DNA from: Methylocystis sp. H62
GTDB taxonomy: Bacteria; Pseudomonadota; Alphaproteobacteria; Rhizobiales; Beijerinckiaceae
Length of the DNA stretch: 64,000 nt
Direction of reading: 5' to 3'
Assembly: GCF_015709515.1 (NCBI RefSeq)
Contig: NZ_JADNQZ010000050.1
Span: 1-64,000 of the forward strand
In this document: in pieces, positions 23,457-32,536 of the stretch
Numbering within the stretch: the first letter of the stretch is position 1
Layout: each line of letters opens with the position of its first letter
Notes under the pieces: generated by a model
Databases searched by the model: none
The model's input: only the letters and a program-made list of their open reading frames with translations
What the model was told of the DNA's origin: nothing
Translations under genes and position numbers: made by a program

Positions 23457-24269
23457 CTAAGCGGCGTCGTGCCGCGTCTCGATCTTGCGCCGTCCGAACG
23501 CAAGACGCGGCGGCCGACCGAGCCGGTCGCACTGGTCCGCGAGATGCAACACGCTTTCGACATGCACGTTGCGTGTCTCCGTGCGGACGCCATGCGCGCG
23601 GAGTTTGGCGAAAGCGCGCGACAGCGTCTCCTGCTTGACGCCGAGACGCGCGGCGATCAGGCGCTTGTCATAGGGCAGGCGGAAGCGGCACCGGTCTTCG
23701 CCCGGCGGGCAGAGGCCGAGCAGGAAACTGGCGAGGCGCTGATCGGCGTTCTGGCTCTTGAGCGACTCGATCTCGCCGAGGAGACGCGCGATGCTCTCCT
23801 TGGAGTCTTGCATCACCGCGGCGCAGAGCGACGGCGACTCCTTGAGGAGCCGAGCGAACAGCGCCGCCGGCAGCTTGAGCGCGCGAGTCGCGCCGACCGC
23901 CTTGGCGGAGAGCGTGTGACTCTCATCGGCGTCGGTTGGGGCCTCGCCGATGATTTCGCCGTCCGAGCGAATGCCGATGAGCGTTTGGCGTCCCGAAGAC
24001 GAAATGCGCAGCAGCTTCACATAGCCGCTCAAAACGAATGCGAGGTCGGTGACGACAGCGCCCTGATGGAAAAGCACATCGCCGTCCTGGAACGACTCGA
24101 TCCAGGCGTCCGCCGACAGACGCGACAACGTCGCTTCGTCGACCCCGGCGAAGAGCGTCGCGCTGCGCAGATCCCCCAAGCCCGCCGGCTGCGGCGCGCA
24201 CGGATCGGCTCGGCTCTTTTGCGAGACGCTGTCATAGCCTCGCACGGCGGGGCCGGTGTCGACTGTCAA
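23457..24269 (-). CDS. Crp/Fnr-family transcriptional regulator
   Basis: 270 residues from a TTG at 24269, selected because GGGAGGAGG lies seven bases upstream; longer frames to 24521 have no such site. The cyclic-nucleotide-like sensor barrel spans about 35-150 (WIESFQDGDVLFHQGAVVTD, FVLSGYVKLLRIS, DGEIIGEAPTDA). A long dimer helix follows, then the winged HTH (LPYDKRLIAARLGVKQETLS, RAFAKLRAHGV). Cys residues are present, but not in the N-terminal four-Cys pattern of FNR, so an oxygen-sensing Fe-S cluster is unlikely. It is closer to the DNR/NnrR-like or general Crp group. The gene lies 3' of metW on the same strand with a 180-bp gap. Confidence 0.88.
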   Translation of the reverse strand: MTVDTGPAVRGYDSVSQKSRADPCAPQPAGLGDLRSATLFAGVDEATLSRLSADAWIESFQDGDVLFHQGAVVTDLAFVLSGYVKLLRISSSGRQTLIGIRSDGEIIGEAPTDADESHTLSAKAVGATRALKLPAALFARLLKESPSLCAAVMQDSKESIARLLGEIESLKSQNADQRLASFLLGLCPPGEDRCRFRLPYDKRLIAARLGVKQETLSRAFAKLRAHGVRTETRNVHVESVLHLADQCDRLGRPPRLAFGRRKIETRHDAA

Positions 24270-24451
24270 GCTCGCGCCTCCTCCCGAAGCGCGCGGAATT
24301 ACGCGCGTCATCCAAGGGATGACACGACGCATGAAGCGGAGGCGCCGCCGCTCCCTCCTGCGCATGTTTCTCTTAACGCCGCCAACGGGAAGGCTAACGC
24401 GAACCGTCAGCCCGCGAAAGGCGACGAATGCGGGACAAACCGTCGCACGGG

Positions 24452-25120
24452 TCAGAGTCGTTGATCGCCACGCTCCAGCAGAAACACAGCCTGTTCGCCG
24501 AAGAGATTCCAAACCCACCAAGGCGCGCTGAAGCGGATCGGCGCGCCGGCGCGATCAAAGGCGACTCCGCGCTCGATGTGCGCGCCGAGTTCGTCGACGA
24601 TCTCGACGAAGTCACGGATGGTGCAAAGATGAATGTTCGGCGTGTCATGCCAGTGATAGTCGAGTCGCCCGGTGACCGGCATGCGGCCGCCAAAGGCGAA
24701 CTGCGCGCGCACGCGCCAATAGCCGAAATTGGGAAATGAGATGATCGCGCGTCGACCGATGCGCAGCATATTGGCGAGCGCCGCGCGCGGGCGCCTTGTC
24801 GCCTGCAGCGTCTGGGAAAGAATCACATAGTCGAATCCGTCGTCCGGATAATCGGAGAGGTCGGTGTCGGCGTCGCCTTGAATGACGGAGAGTCCTTTCG
24901 CCACGCATTCGTTGACGCCGCGCTGCGAGAGTTCGACGCCGCGCCCGTCGACGCCCTTCTTCTGCGCCAGGAGCTGCAGCAACGCGCCGTCGCCGCAGCC
25001 GACATCGAGCACGCGCGCGCCGGGCGCGACCATCTCGGCGATGACCGCGAGATCGAGACGCGGTTGCTCGAGCGGCTGCGCGGGCCGCTCAGGCGCGTTC
25101 GCCGCAGGCGTGACGTTCAT
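24452..25120 (-). CDS. metW: Methionine biosynthesis protein MetW
   Basis: 222 residues with a class I methyltransferase-like fold: [40 protein letters not shown] and [15 protein letters not shown] are the recognised MetW signatures, and [17 protein letters not shown] is typical of its C-terminal half. MetW pairs with MetX and is needed for full homoserine acetylation in many proteobacteria. Start and metX stop overlap (ATGA), so the two are translationally coupled, as in most alphaproteobacteria. Confidence 0.96.
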   Translation of the reverse strand: MNVTPAANAPERPAQPLEQPRLDLAVIAEMVAPGARVLDVGCGDGALLQLLAQKKGVDGRGVELSQRGVNECVAKGLSVIQGDADTDLSDYPDDGFDYVILSQTLQATRRPRAALANMLRIGRRAIISFPNFGYWRVRAQFAFGGRMPVTGRLDYHWHDTPNIHLCTIRDFVEIVDELGAHIERGVAFDRAGAPIRFSAPWWVWNLFGEQAVFLLERGDQRL

Positions 25121-26298
25121 TTCGAGGTTCCGTCAGGCGCGAGCCCACGCGCGTTTGCGGCTGAATCGAGAAAGCCGCGCGTCGTCGCGATGAACATCGG
25201 CTCGTGCAGCAGGAACGCGTCGTGCCCCTTGTCGGATTCGATTTCGACGAAGGACACCGAGGCGCCGCCGGCGTTGAGCGCGTGAACGATGGCGCGCGAG
25301 TCCGAGGTGGGATAGAGCCAGTCCGACGTGAAGGAGACGACGCAAAAGCGCGTCTTGGTGTCCTTGAAGGCCATGGCCAGCGAACCGCCATAGTCGGCGG
25401 CAAGATCAAAGTAGTCGCAGGCGCGGGTGACAAAGAGATAGGAATTGGCGTCGAACCGCTCGACGAAGGCGAGGCCCTGGTAGCGCAGATAGTTCTCGAC
25501 CTGAAAATCCGCGTCGAATGAGAAGGTCGGCGCGCTGCGGTCCTGCAGCTTGCGGCCGAACTTACGCTGCAGCGCCGCTTCCGAGAGATAAGTGATGTGC
25601 GCCGACATGCGCGCCACCGCGAGCCCCTTCTCGGGCCGCACGCCCTGCTCCTGATAGCGCCCCGAGCGCCAGTCCGGATCGGCCATCACCGCCTGTCGGC
25701 CGACTTCGTGAAAGGCGATGTTTTGGGCCGAATGTTTGGCGGCGGTGGCGATCGGCATGGCCGAGAAGACCCGCTCCGGATAGCTCGCCGCCCATTGCAG
25801 CACCTGCATGCCGCCCATCGAGCCGCCGGCGACGCAAAACAGCGTCTCGATGCCAAGATGATCGATGAGCATCGCCTGCGCGCGCACCATGTCGCGGATG
25901 GTGACGACCGGGAAGTCGACGCCATAGGGCTTGCCGGTCGCGGGGTTGATCGACGCCGGGCCGGTCGTGCCCAGGCAGCCGCCGACCACATTCGAGCAGA
26001 TCAGGAAATAGCGGTCGGTGTCGAAAGGCTTGCCGGGCCCAACCATCGCCTCCCACCAGCCGGGCTTGCGGGTGACGGGATTGACGCCTGCGGCATATTG
26101 GTCGCCGGTGAGCGCATGGCACAGCAGGATGGCGTTGCTGCGCGCGGCGTTGAGCGTTCCACGGGTCTCGTACGCCACGGTGAGCGGGGCAATGCGGCCG
26201 CCGCCGTCCGTCAAAAGCGGTCGGTCCGGAGGAAAAACGACGGTTTTTGGCGCGAAGCCCTCGCTGCAGGCCGGCCGCGCCTCTGACAATACGGACAA
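25117..26298 (-). CDS. metX: Homoserine O-acetyltransferase
   Basis: 393 residues. It acetylates (or succinylates) homoserine for methionine synthesis. The alpha/beta-hydrolase core shows [12 protein letters not shown], the nucleophile elbow [14 protein letters not shown], the acid in [12 protein letters not shown] and the catalytic His in [11 protein letters not shown]. The N-terminal [20 protein letters not shown] is typical of MetX. The gene is followed by metW and preceded by a promoter-like region with an inverted repeat. Recent work on this family shows that the acyl donor cannot be assigned with certainty from length alone, so the acetyl specificity is by family convention. Confidence 0.96.
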   Translation of the reverse strand: MSVLSEARPACSEGFAPKTVVFPPDRPLLTDGGGRIAPLTVAYETRGTLNAARSNAILLCHALTGDQYAAGVNPVTRKPGWWEAMVGPGKPFDTDRYFLICSNVVGGCLGTTGPASINPATGKPYGVDFPVVTIRDMVRAQAMLIDHLGIETLFCVAGGSMGGMQVLQWAASYPERVFSAMPIATAAKHSAQNIAFHEVGRQAVMADPDWRSGRYQEQGVRPEKGLAVARMSAHITYLSEAALQRKFGRKLQDRSAPTFSFDADFQVENYLRYQGLAFVERFDANSYLFVTRACDYFDLAADYGGSLAMAFKDTKTRFCVVSFTSDWLYPTSDSRAIVHALNAGGASVSFVEIESDKGHDAFLLHEPMFIATTRGFLDSAANARGLAPDGTSK

Positions 26299-26321
26299 GC
26301 GATCATCCTAGCGTTCGATAT

Positions 26322-26369
26322 GCCGAACAATTCGTTCGGCAACATCGATGGGGCCGGCGGAGGTGTCAA
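26322..26369 (-). promoter_or_regulatory. Candidate metX promoter with operator-like inverted repeat
   Basis: On the minus strand TTGACA (26369-26364) is followed after 17 bp by GATGTT (26346-26341), a sigma-70-like pair. Immediately downstream GCCGAAC and GTTCGGC (26322-26328 and 26334-26340) form a perfect inverted repeat with a 5-bp centre, where a repressor would block transcription start. It was not matched to a known methionine regulator. Confidence 0.5.
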
Positions 26370-26420
26370 GCGCCGCGCGGCGGGGGCGCTTGTCAGGAGC
26401 GAACCGGGTAGCCGCCCCCC

Positions 26421-27239
26421 TCAATCAAACAGCGTCGGCGGCGGCTCGCCCGGCGGCGGGGCGCTCATCGTCTCCACCGCGGCGGCGAGCTGCGCGAGAT
26501 CTTCGGGGCGGGACAGCCGATGATCGCCGTCGGCGATAAAGGTCAGCGTGACGGGGTCGGCGTTCAGATGCTCGACGATCGTCAGCGCATGCCGCCAGGG
26601 CACGGCGTCATCGCGCATGCCCTGCAGAATATGCACGCGCGCATAAGCGCGCATGAGGCCGCCGAGCAGCAGATGCTTGCGCCCCTCTTCGATCAGCCTT
26701 CGCGTGACCGGCCCGTGATCCGGCTCCTTGGCGGGCAGGACGCCCTTTTCCATGAGTTCGCGGCGGGTCGCTTCGTCAAAGCCTTCCCACATCAGCGCCT
26801 CGGTGAAGTCCACCGCCGGCGCGAGCAGGATTAGTCCGGCGAGCCGGGCGCTTTCGCCTTTTTCGGCGAGCCGCCGCGCCAGCAGCAGCGCGATCCAGCC
26901 CCCCATCGAACTGCCAATGACGATCTGCGGCCCTTGCGTCGAGCGCTCGAATACGGCGAGACTCTGCTCCAGCCAGTCGCCGATGCAGCCCTCCTCGAAT
27001 TTGCCGGACGAGCGGCCGTGGCCCGAATAGTCGAAGCGCAGAAAGGCGCGCCCCCGCGCCTGCGCCCATGCGTCGAGGGCGCTCGCCTTGGTTCCGTCCA
27101 TATCGGAGGCGAAGCCTCCAAGCCAGACGAGGCCCGGCGCGTTGCCGGCCTCGGCCGTCGCGGCGCGCCATCGCCGCGCGAGGCGCCAGACGCCGCCCGC
27201 GGGATTTTGAATGTCGAGGAAGTCGAGCGTGTCCGACAA
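26421..27239 (-). CDS. Alpha/beta hydrolase (serine hydrolase, ABHD10-like)
   Basis: 272 residues. Motifs in order: LVWLGGFASDMDGTKASAL near the oxyanion region, FDYSGHGRSSG, nucleophile elbow VIGSSMGGWIALLL, an acid in GMRDDAVPWRHAL and the His in ADGDHRLSRPEDL. This matches small carboxylesterase/thioesterase-like hydrolases common in alphaproteobacteria and related to mitochondrial ABHD10. The first in-frame start is TTG 27239, preceded by a stop a few codons upstream and by a tandem 10-bp repeat, so the start is somewhat uncertain. The natural substrate is unknown. Confidence 0.87.
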   Translation of the reverse strand: MSDTLDFLDIQNPAGGVWRLARRWRAATAEAGNAPGLVWLGGFASDMDGTKASALDAWAQARGRAFLRFDYSGHGRSSGKFEEGCIGDWLEQSLAVFERSTQGPQIVIGSSMGGWIALLLARRLAEKGESARLAGLILLAPAVDFTEALMWEGFDEATRRELMEKGVLPAKEPDHGPVTRRLIEEGRKHLLLGGLMRAYARVHILQGMRDDAVPWRHALTIVEHLNADPVTLTFIADGDHRLSRPEDLAQLAAAVETMSAPPPGEPPPTLFD

Positions 27240-27240
27240 G

Positions 27241-27260
27241 CAGGTTCACTCAGGTTCACT
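27241..27260. repeat. Perfect tandem decamer upstream of hydrolase start
   Basis: CAGGTTCACT is repeated twice head to tail at 27241-27260, directly 5' of the TTG start. It could be replication slippage or part of a regulatory site; nothing else supports a function. Confidence 0.6.
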
Positions 27261-27376
27261 TGGGATCGAAGAGGCGACGCGATTGGAAATAGGCGGTTTG
27301 CTCACAGTTGGTAAAGGATCTCGCAACAGAATGCCGCAGCCGGACGCTTCTGTCCGGGGCTTGCGTTAGCCCAGCG

Positions 27377-28579
27377 ATGTCGCAACAAACCGCCACGATC
27401 GCCGCCCCCGGCCAGCGACTGGCCGGACGAACGATCCTGCAGATCGTGCCCGATCTCCAGTCGGGCGGGGCGGAGCGCGCGACGGTGGACGTGGCCGAGG
27501 CGTTAAGCCGGGTCGGCGCCCGCTGTCTTGTGGCGTCACGCGGCGGCCGCATGGTCAGCGAGCTGCAGTCGAAAGGCGGCGTCTGGGCGCCGTTTCCGGC
27601 GGCGACGAAAAATCCCTTCGCGATGGCGCTGAATTCGGTGCGGCTGGCGAAAATCATCCGCGACGAAGGCGTCGACATCGTGCATGCGCGCTCGCGCGCG
27701 CCCGCTTGGGTCGCCTATTACGCGACGCGTCAGACCGGTGCAAAGCTGGTCACGACCTATCACAGCGCCTATAGCGGCGCGTCGGCGATCAAGCAGCGCT
27801 ACAACGCCATCATGTCGGCGGGCGACGCGGTGATCGCCATTTCGGAATTCGCCGCCCAGCGCATCCGGGAATTGCATCCGGAAAGCGCGGATCGCATCGT
27901 CGTCATTCCACGCGGCGCGGATCTGCGCGCCTTCTCGCCCGCCGCCGTCGACCGGCGCCGCGTCGAGCGGCTGCGCGCGGCGTGGGGCGTCGCGGCGCAT
28001 GATCGCGTCGTGCTGCTGCCGTCGCGGCTTTCCGCGCGCAAGGGCCATTTGGTTCTGGTCGAGGCGACCAAGCGGCTGATCAAGCAAGGCGTCTGCGATC
28101 TGCGCGTCATTTTCGTCGGCGACCCGCGCAGCGACTCGCTTCGCCGCGCCCTCGAAACGCAGATCGAGCAGGCCGGCCTGCGTGACGTGATCCGCAACGC
28201 CGGCTACTGCGAAGACATGCCCGCCGCCTATATGGCCGCCGCCGTCATCGTCGCGCCGGCGACGGAGCCGGAGGCGTTCGGGCGGATCGCCGTCGAAGCG
28301 CAGGCGATGGGGGCGCCGGTGATCATTTCCGACATCGGCGCCGCGCCGGAGATCGTCCTGGCGCCGCCGCAGACCCCGCGCCACCTTGCGACAGGCTGGC
28401 GGACTCCGCCCGGCGATCCGGTCGCCCTGGCGGACGCCATCGCCGAGGCGCTGAGCCTGCAGGCCTCGGCGCATGACGACCTGGCGCTGCGGGCGCGCCG
28501 AAACGCGCAGGAGCGCTTCTCGGTGGAGCAGATGCAGCGCGCCACGCTGCAGGTCTATGAGCGCCTGCTTGGGCTTTAG
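27377..28579 (+). CDS. Glycosyltransferase family 4
   Basis: About 400 residues from ATG 27377 (MSQQTATIAA), with a GT-B fold. The N-terminal acceptor domain begins ILQIVPDLQSGGAERATVDV. The C-terminal donor-binding domain has VVLLPSRLSARKGHLVLVEA and the characteristic E-x7-E motif in EPEAFGRIAVEAQAMGAPVI. Such enzymes transfer a sugar from a nucleotide donor to lipopolysaccharide, capsule or a small acceptor at the cytoplasmic face. There are no glycan genes next to it, so the polymer is unknown. Its stop overlaps the stop of the convergent parD-like gene inside a palindromic element. Confidence 0.92.
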   Translation: MSQQTATIAAPGQRLAGRTILQIVPDLQSGGAERATVDVAEALSRVGARCLVASRGGRMVSELQSKGGVWAPFPAATKNPFAMALNSVRLAKIIRDEGVDIVHARSRAPAWVAYYATRQTGAKLVTTYHSAYSGASAIKQRYNAIMSAGDAVIAISEFAAQRIRELHPESADRIVVIPRGADLRAFSPAAVDRRRVERLRAAWGVAAHDRVVLLPSRLSARKGHLVLVEATKRLIKQGVCDLRVIFVGDPRSDSLRRALETQIEQAGLRDVIRNAGYCEDMPAAYMAAAVIVAPATEPEAFGRIAVEAQAMGAPVIISDIGAAPEIVLAPPQTPRHLATGWRTPPGDPVALADAIAEALSLQASAHDDLALRARRNAQERFSVEQMQRATLQVYERLLGL

Positions 28580-28620
28580 ATCACGCCGCATTTTGGCGGA
28601 ATCGCCAAAATGCAAATAGC
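28573..28620. repeat. Dispersed palindromic element, copy B
   Basis: Inverted repeat GCATTTTGGCG (28588-28598) and CGCCAAAATGC (28603-28613) around GAAT, with flanks that on the minus strand read GCTATTTGC before and GGCGTGATCTAAAG after. It overlaps the 3' ends of both the glycosyltransferase and the antitoxin gene. Confidence 0.85.
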
Positions 28621-28866
28621 GGCCTTGGCCTTGAATTTAGCCTCAAGGCGATCGAACACCGCCTTCGCGGGCTTGGCGCGTCCGGCGTCAGCGTCGGCGA
28701 TGCCCCTCGCAATCGAGGCGTCCAGGGCGGCAAGATGGGCCTCGCGCTCCTGAATGAGACGAACCCCCTCGCGCAAGACCTCGCTCTTTGAATTGTAGCG
28801 GCCCGACGCCACCAGCTTGGCGACGAAGGCCTCAAGCTGGCTTCCCAAGTCAGCGCTGATGGCCAT
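28576..28866 (-). CDS. Orphan ParD-like antitoxin, 3' end replaced by a repeat
   Basis: 96 residues starting MAISADLGSQLEAFVAKLVA, with the ribbon-helix-helix and ParD/CC2985 segment SGRYNSKSEVLREGVRLIQE. The usual family ending after AVFDRLEAKF is here followed by residues (ICILAIPPKCGVI) encoded by the palindromic element, so the C-terminus appears to be non-native. The parE toxin, expected just downstream on the same strand, is absent: that space is the glycosyltransferase gene. AGGAGG before the ATG suggests it is still translated. It may be a decaying remnant or an anti-addiction protein. Confidence 0.82.
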   Translation of the reverse strand: MAISADLGSQLEAFVAKLVASGRYNSKSEVLREGVRLIQEREAHLAALDASIARGIADADAGRAKPAKAVFDRLEAKFKAKAAICILAIPPKCGVI

Positions 28867-29123
28867 GACACGATCCTCCTGTGGTTAACATGTCACCGAC
28901 CAATAACTATTATCAAGCGTTCCGACGCTGCGGGCGCGAGACAGCCGCCGAATCGGATAGAGTTCGGCCGTCAATCGGACTGATCTCGCGCGCAGCGCCA
29001 TGGCCGCGCCTGTCGGGCTTCCCCTAAGCTCGTCCGGCGGCGCGACTCTTGCTGTTTCGTCGCCAATCGCCGCGTGACCCATTTATCCTTCGCGAAGGAC
29101 CAGCGCGCGAGCAACGAGGCGGC

Positions 29124-30980
29124 ATGACGAGTTCCATCCATCTTGAATCCTATCGCGAGGCGCTGGTCTTTCTCGCCACGGCGGGGGTCGTCGTCCCGCT
29201 GTTTCATCGCATCAAGGTGTCGCCGGTGCTGGGCTTTCTCTTTGCCGGCGCTGCGCTCGGGCCGTTCGGTCTCGGCCGACTGGCGGGCGATCATGAATGG
29301 GCGCGCAATTTCACCATCACCAATGTCGAGGGCGTCTCCAATCTCGCCGAATTCGGGCTGGTCTTCCTGCTGTTCATGATCGGCCTCGAACTGTCCTGGG
29401 AGCGTCTCGCCCGCCTGCGGCGGCTCGTCTTTGGACTGGGGCTCGCTCAGCTGGTGGTGTGCGCAAGCGTGCTCGCGACTGTCGGCTACTATCATTTTAA
29501 CGTCGAATTCGGCCCCTCGATGTTGATGGGCATCGCTCTCGCCATGTCGTCGACGGCGGTGGTCTTGCCGGTGCTCGCCGAGGCGCGGCGCTTAAACAAG
29601 ACCTCCGGACGCGTCGCCTTCTCGGTGTTGCTGTTTCAGGACCTTGCCGTTGCGCCGGCGCTTTTTCTCGTTTCCGCGCTCGCCGAAGCCAAGAACGGCG
29701 GCTTCACCGGCGAACAGGCGGCGTGGGCGTTTGGGCGGGCCTTTCTCGCCATGGGCGCGCTGATCTTCATCGGAAGGCTGCTGCTGCGCCCGTTGTTTCG
29801 CATGGTCGCGGCCGTGCAGCTGACCGAACTGTTCATGGCCGCCTGCCTGCTCGTCGTTATCGGCGAGGCGGCGCTTTCGGCGGCCGCCGGATTCTCCATG
29901 GGCCTTGGCGCCTTCATCGCCGGGCTGCTGCTCGCGGAGACGGAGTTCCGGCGCGAGGTCGAGGTGACGATCGAGCCGTTCAAGGGCCTGTTGCTCGGGC
30001 TCTTCTTCGTTTCGGTCGGCGCCGGTCTCGACATGGGCGCCGTCGCTGCGGATCCCCTTCCGATCTTCATATACGCCGCCGGGCTGATCGCGGTTAAGGG
30101 CGCGATCATCTTCGTTCTTGCGCGGCTCTTTGGCGTCGAATGGCGCCCCTCAGCCGAGGCGTCGCTGCTGCTGGCGCCGGGCGGCGAATTCGCCTTCGCG
30201 CTGCTGACCTCGGCGATGGCCGTCGGCGTGCTGCCGGGTCACTATGGCGCCGACGCGATGATCGTCGTCACGATCAGCATTTTCGCCATTCCCCTTCTTG
30301 GCCGGATCGGCGCCGCTCTTGTCCCGCCGGCGACGGAAGCCGAGGACGAACAGCTGTATGCGGATCTCGCGCCGGCGGCGGAAGTCGCCGAGGACCGCGT
30401 CGTGATCGTCGGCTACGGCCGGATCGGCAGCCTTGTCGGCGAAATGCTGAAGCGCCACGACATCCCGTTCGTCGCCGTCGAAAACGTCGTGTCGCTGGTG
30501 ACCGCGGGGCGCGAGGACGGCGTCGAAATCTACTGGGGCAATGCGACGCGGCGCGAGTTTCTGATGCGCTGCGGCGTGGCGCAGGCCCGTGCGCTCGTCG
30601 TGACGATCGAAAATGTTCACGCGGCCGGCGAGATCGTCCGTCTGGCGCATGACATCCGCGGCGATCTCACCATCGTCGCGCGGGCCCGCGACGCCGACCA
30701 CGCCACCGAACTCTATAAGCTCGGCGCAACCGACGCGATTCCCGAAACGGTCGAAGCCAGTCTGCAGCTCGCCGAAACCGTGCTCGTCGACATCGGCGTG
30801 CCGATGGGTTTCGTCATCGCCTCGATCCACGAAAAGCGCGACGAGTTCCGCAAGCTGCTGCAGCCGTCCGACGACAAGACGCGCGCGCGGCATGCGGAGC
30901 GCAATCGAAAGATCAGGCGCGAACATACGCGCCGGCGCATATCGGGACGCGCCGCGGAAGAAAGCGGGGAGGAGGCGTAG
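29124..30980 (+). CDS. Glutathione-regulated-type K+/H+ antiporter (KefB/KefC family, CPA2)
   Basis: 618 residues from ATG 29124 (GAGG ribosome site). Roughly residues 5-385 form 12 or so membrane spans of the CPA2 antiporter domain (VSPVLGFLFAGAALGPFGLG, EFGLVFLLFMIGLEL, SVLLFQDLAVAPALFLVSAL, FFVSVGAGLDMGAVA). A cytoplasmic RCK/TrkA-N domain follows (VVIVGYGRIGSLVGEMLKRH, EIYWGNATRREFLMRCGVAQ). It exchanges K+ for H+ at the inner membrane and protects against electrophiles or pH stress in characterised homologues. No KefF/KefG ancillary gene is nearby. Its stop is 7 bp from the convergent permease gene. Confidence 0.93.
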   Translation: MTSSIHLESYREALVFLATAGVVVPLFHRIKVSPVLGFLFAGAALGPFGLGRLAGDHEWARNFTITNVEGVSNLAEFGLVFLLFMIGLELSWERLARLRRLVFGLGLAQLVVCASVLATVGYYHFNVEFGPSMLMGIALAMSSTAVVLPVLAEARRLNKTSGRVAFSVLLFQDLAVAPALFLVSALAEAKNGGFTGEQAAWAFGRAFLAMGALIFIGRLLLRPLFRMVAAVQLTELFMAACLLVVIGEAALSAAAGFSMGLGAFIAGLLLAETEFRREVEVTIEPFKGLLLGLFFVSVGAGLDMGAVAADPLPIFIYAAGLIAVKGAIIFVLARLFGVEWRPSAEASLLLAPGGEFAFALLTSAMAVGVLPGHYGADAMIVVTISIFAIPLLGRIGAALVPPATEAEDEQLYADLAPAAEVAEDRVVIVGYGRIGSLVGEMLKRHDIPFVAVENVVSLVTAGREDGVEIYWGNATRREFLMRCGVAQARALVVTIENVHAAGEIVRLAHDIRGDLTIVARARDADHATELYKLGATDAIPETVEASLQLAETVLVDIGVPMGFVIASIHEKRDEFRKLLQPSDDKTRARHAERNRKIRREHTRRRISGRAAEESGEEA

Positions 30981-30987
30981 AGCCTTC

Positions 30988-32370
30988 TCACAACCTCCAC
31001 AGTCCGAGCGCGATCGTCGCCAGCGTCAGCGGCGCGCCGACCCTAAAATAGGTCCAGAAGCCGATCGTGACGCCCAGCGCGCGCGCCCGTTCGACGACGA
31101 TGAGATTGGCGATCGAGCCGACGAGCGTGAAATTGCCGGCGAGCGTCGAGGCCATCGCCACAATCAGCCAGGCGCGCCTCGGATCGCTCAGTCCGACAAT
31201 GAACGGTTTTAACGCGAGGACCGCTGGCACATTGCTGACGATGTTGGACAGCACGGCGGAGACGAACGCGAGCGTCGATGCGTCATCGAGTTTGAGCCGT
31301 CCGACGTCCGCGATCTCGCCTTGCGTCAGCACAACCTTGTCGAAGGCGCAGACGACGATGAAGAGTCCGGCGAACATCAGGAGCAGCGGCCAGTCGATTT
31401 CGCTGTAGATTTTCTTCGAGCCGATGCGCCGCGTGAGCAGCAGCAGCCCGCCGGCGACGATCGCCGCCTTGGCGGGCGGAACGCCAGCGAAAAAGAAGCC
31501 GATCATCGCCGCGGTGATCAGCAGCGCTTTTGAGGCGAGCGCGCGATGAAAGGGGCGCGGCGCCGCGACGATCGGCGTCAGTCTCTCGCGCGAAAAGAAT
31601 TCGCGCGGAAAGGCGAGCGCCACAAAAAGGATCGTGAGCGCGACGCCGGCGAGGGCGATCGGCCAGAGCGCCTCAGCGAAGTCGCCGTAGGAAATGCCCG
31701 AGGCGGTCGCGATGATCATATTTTGCGGATTGCCGGTGATCGTCGCGACGCTGCCGACATTGGAGGCGAGCGGGATCGCAAGCACATAGGGCGTCGGATC
31801 ACGCTTCAGCCGACGCGCCAAATCCACGACCAGCGGCGGCATGACCAGACAGATCGCGTCATTGACGAGAAAGGCGGAGAAGAATCCGGTCGCCGCCGCG
31901 ACCGCCGCGAGCAGAAAGATCGGACGCCGGGCGACGTCCGCCAGCCAATCGGCGGCGCGGCGGAAGAAGCCGGAAAGGCGCAGATTGGCGACGACGATCA
32001 TCATGCCGAGCAGCAAAGTGATGGCGTCGAAATCGATGGCGCGGTAGGCCTCGTCGAGGCTCAAGGCGCCGACGCCGATCATCAGGCTCGCGCCGAGCAG
32101 CGCGCCGCCGGCGCGGTCGAGCCGATAATAGGGCAGCTTGCCGATCGCGAGCACGAGATAGGTCGCCGCGAAGATCGCTGCGACGGCGGCCGTCCGAAGC
32201 GTCGGCGTCGGCAGGCGGTTCACGAGCGACAGAAATTCGCCGAGGCCAAGGATCGCGACAGCGGCCAAGGCCGCGCCCCCCGCGACGATGATGGCGACGA
32301 GAACCCCAAGCCAGAGCGTGAGGAAAGGGTGGCGCAGGCGATTTGGCGCGGGCTCGGGCGAGGAAGGCAT
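30988..32370 (-). CDS. SLC13/ArsB-type anion permease
   Basis: 460 residues from ATG 32370, giving a normal start without the Pro-rich upstream extension. About 11-12 membrane spans are visible. The IT-superfamily signature IPLASNVGSVATITGNPQNM is followed later by its pseudo-symmetric partner near SNIVSNVPAVLALKPFIVG and AGNFTLVGSIANLIV. Members move arsenite, citrate, sulfate or sodium ions; none of these can be chosen here. It diverges from an S24-family regulator across a short region with inverted repeats, so it may be that regulator's target. Confidence 0.87.
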   Translation of the reverse strand: MPSSPEPAPNRLRHPFLTLWLGVLVAIIVAGGAALAAVAILGLGEFLSLVNRLPTPTLRTAAVAAIFAATYLVLAIGKLPYYRLDRAGGALLGASLMIGVGALSLDEAYRAIDFDAITLLLGMMIVVANLRLSGFFRRAADWLADVARRPIFLLAAVAAATGFFSAFLVNDAICLVMPPLVVDLARRLKRDPTPYVLAIPLASNVGSVATITGNPQNMIIATASGISYGDFAEALWPIALAGVALTILFVALAFPREFFSRERLTPIVAAPRPFHRALASKALLITAAMIGFFFAGVPPAKAAIVAGGLLLLTRRIGSKKIYSEIDWPLLLMFAGLFIVVCAFDKVVLTQGEIADVGRLKLDDASTLAFVSAVLSNIVSNVPAVLALKPFIVGLSDPRRAWLIVAMASTLAGNFTLVGSIANLIVVERARALGVTIGFWTYFRVGAPLTLATIALGLWRL

Positions 32371-32465
32371 GAGACTCGGCGAGTTAGCGCGCGCGGCATG
32401 GAAGACGACGCAGGGAGGAGGGGTTATGGCGCCCGGCCTCGCGCGCGCCAAGCCGGCAGCGCCGA

Positions 32466-32514
32466 TTTCCTATTGTGCGGCATAGTTAATAGATATATTC
32501 CTACCCACTAGGAA
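32466..32514. promoter_or_regulatory. Candidate operator between permease and S24 regulator
   Basis: TTCCTA (32498-32503) and TAGGAA (32509-32514) form an inverted repeat around CCCAC, and a further TTTCCTA half-site is at 32466-32472. They lie in the only AT-rich patch of the divergent promoter region (TAATAGATATATT), 23 bp before the regulator start. Autoregulation by the S24 protein is the natural hypothesis. Confidence 0.5.
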
Positions 32515-32536
32515 ATTGTTCCGAACGCGGCCAGCC

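Noticed and set aside
23457-24269. Oxygen-sensing FNR
   Set aside because: Cys residues are not in the N-terminal FNR cluster arrangement.
26299-26420. SAM-II or other SAM riboswitch before metX
   Set aside because: The conserved pseudoknot blocks were not found; only a promoter and an inverted repeat are visible.
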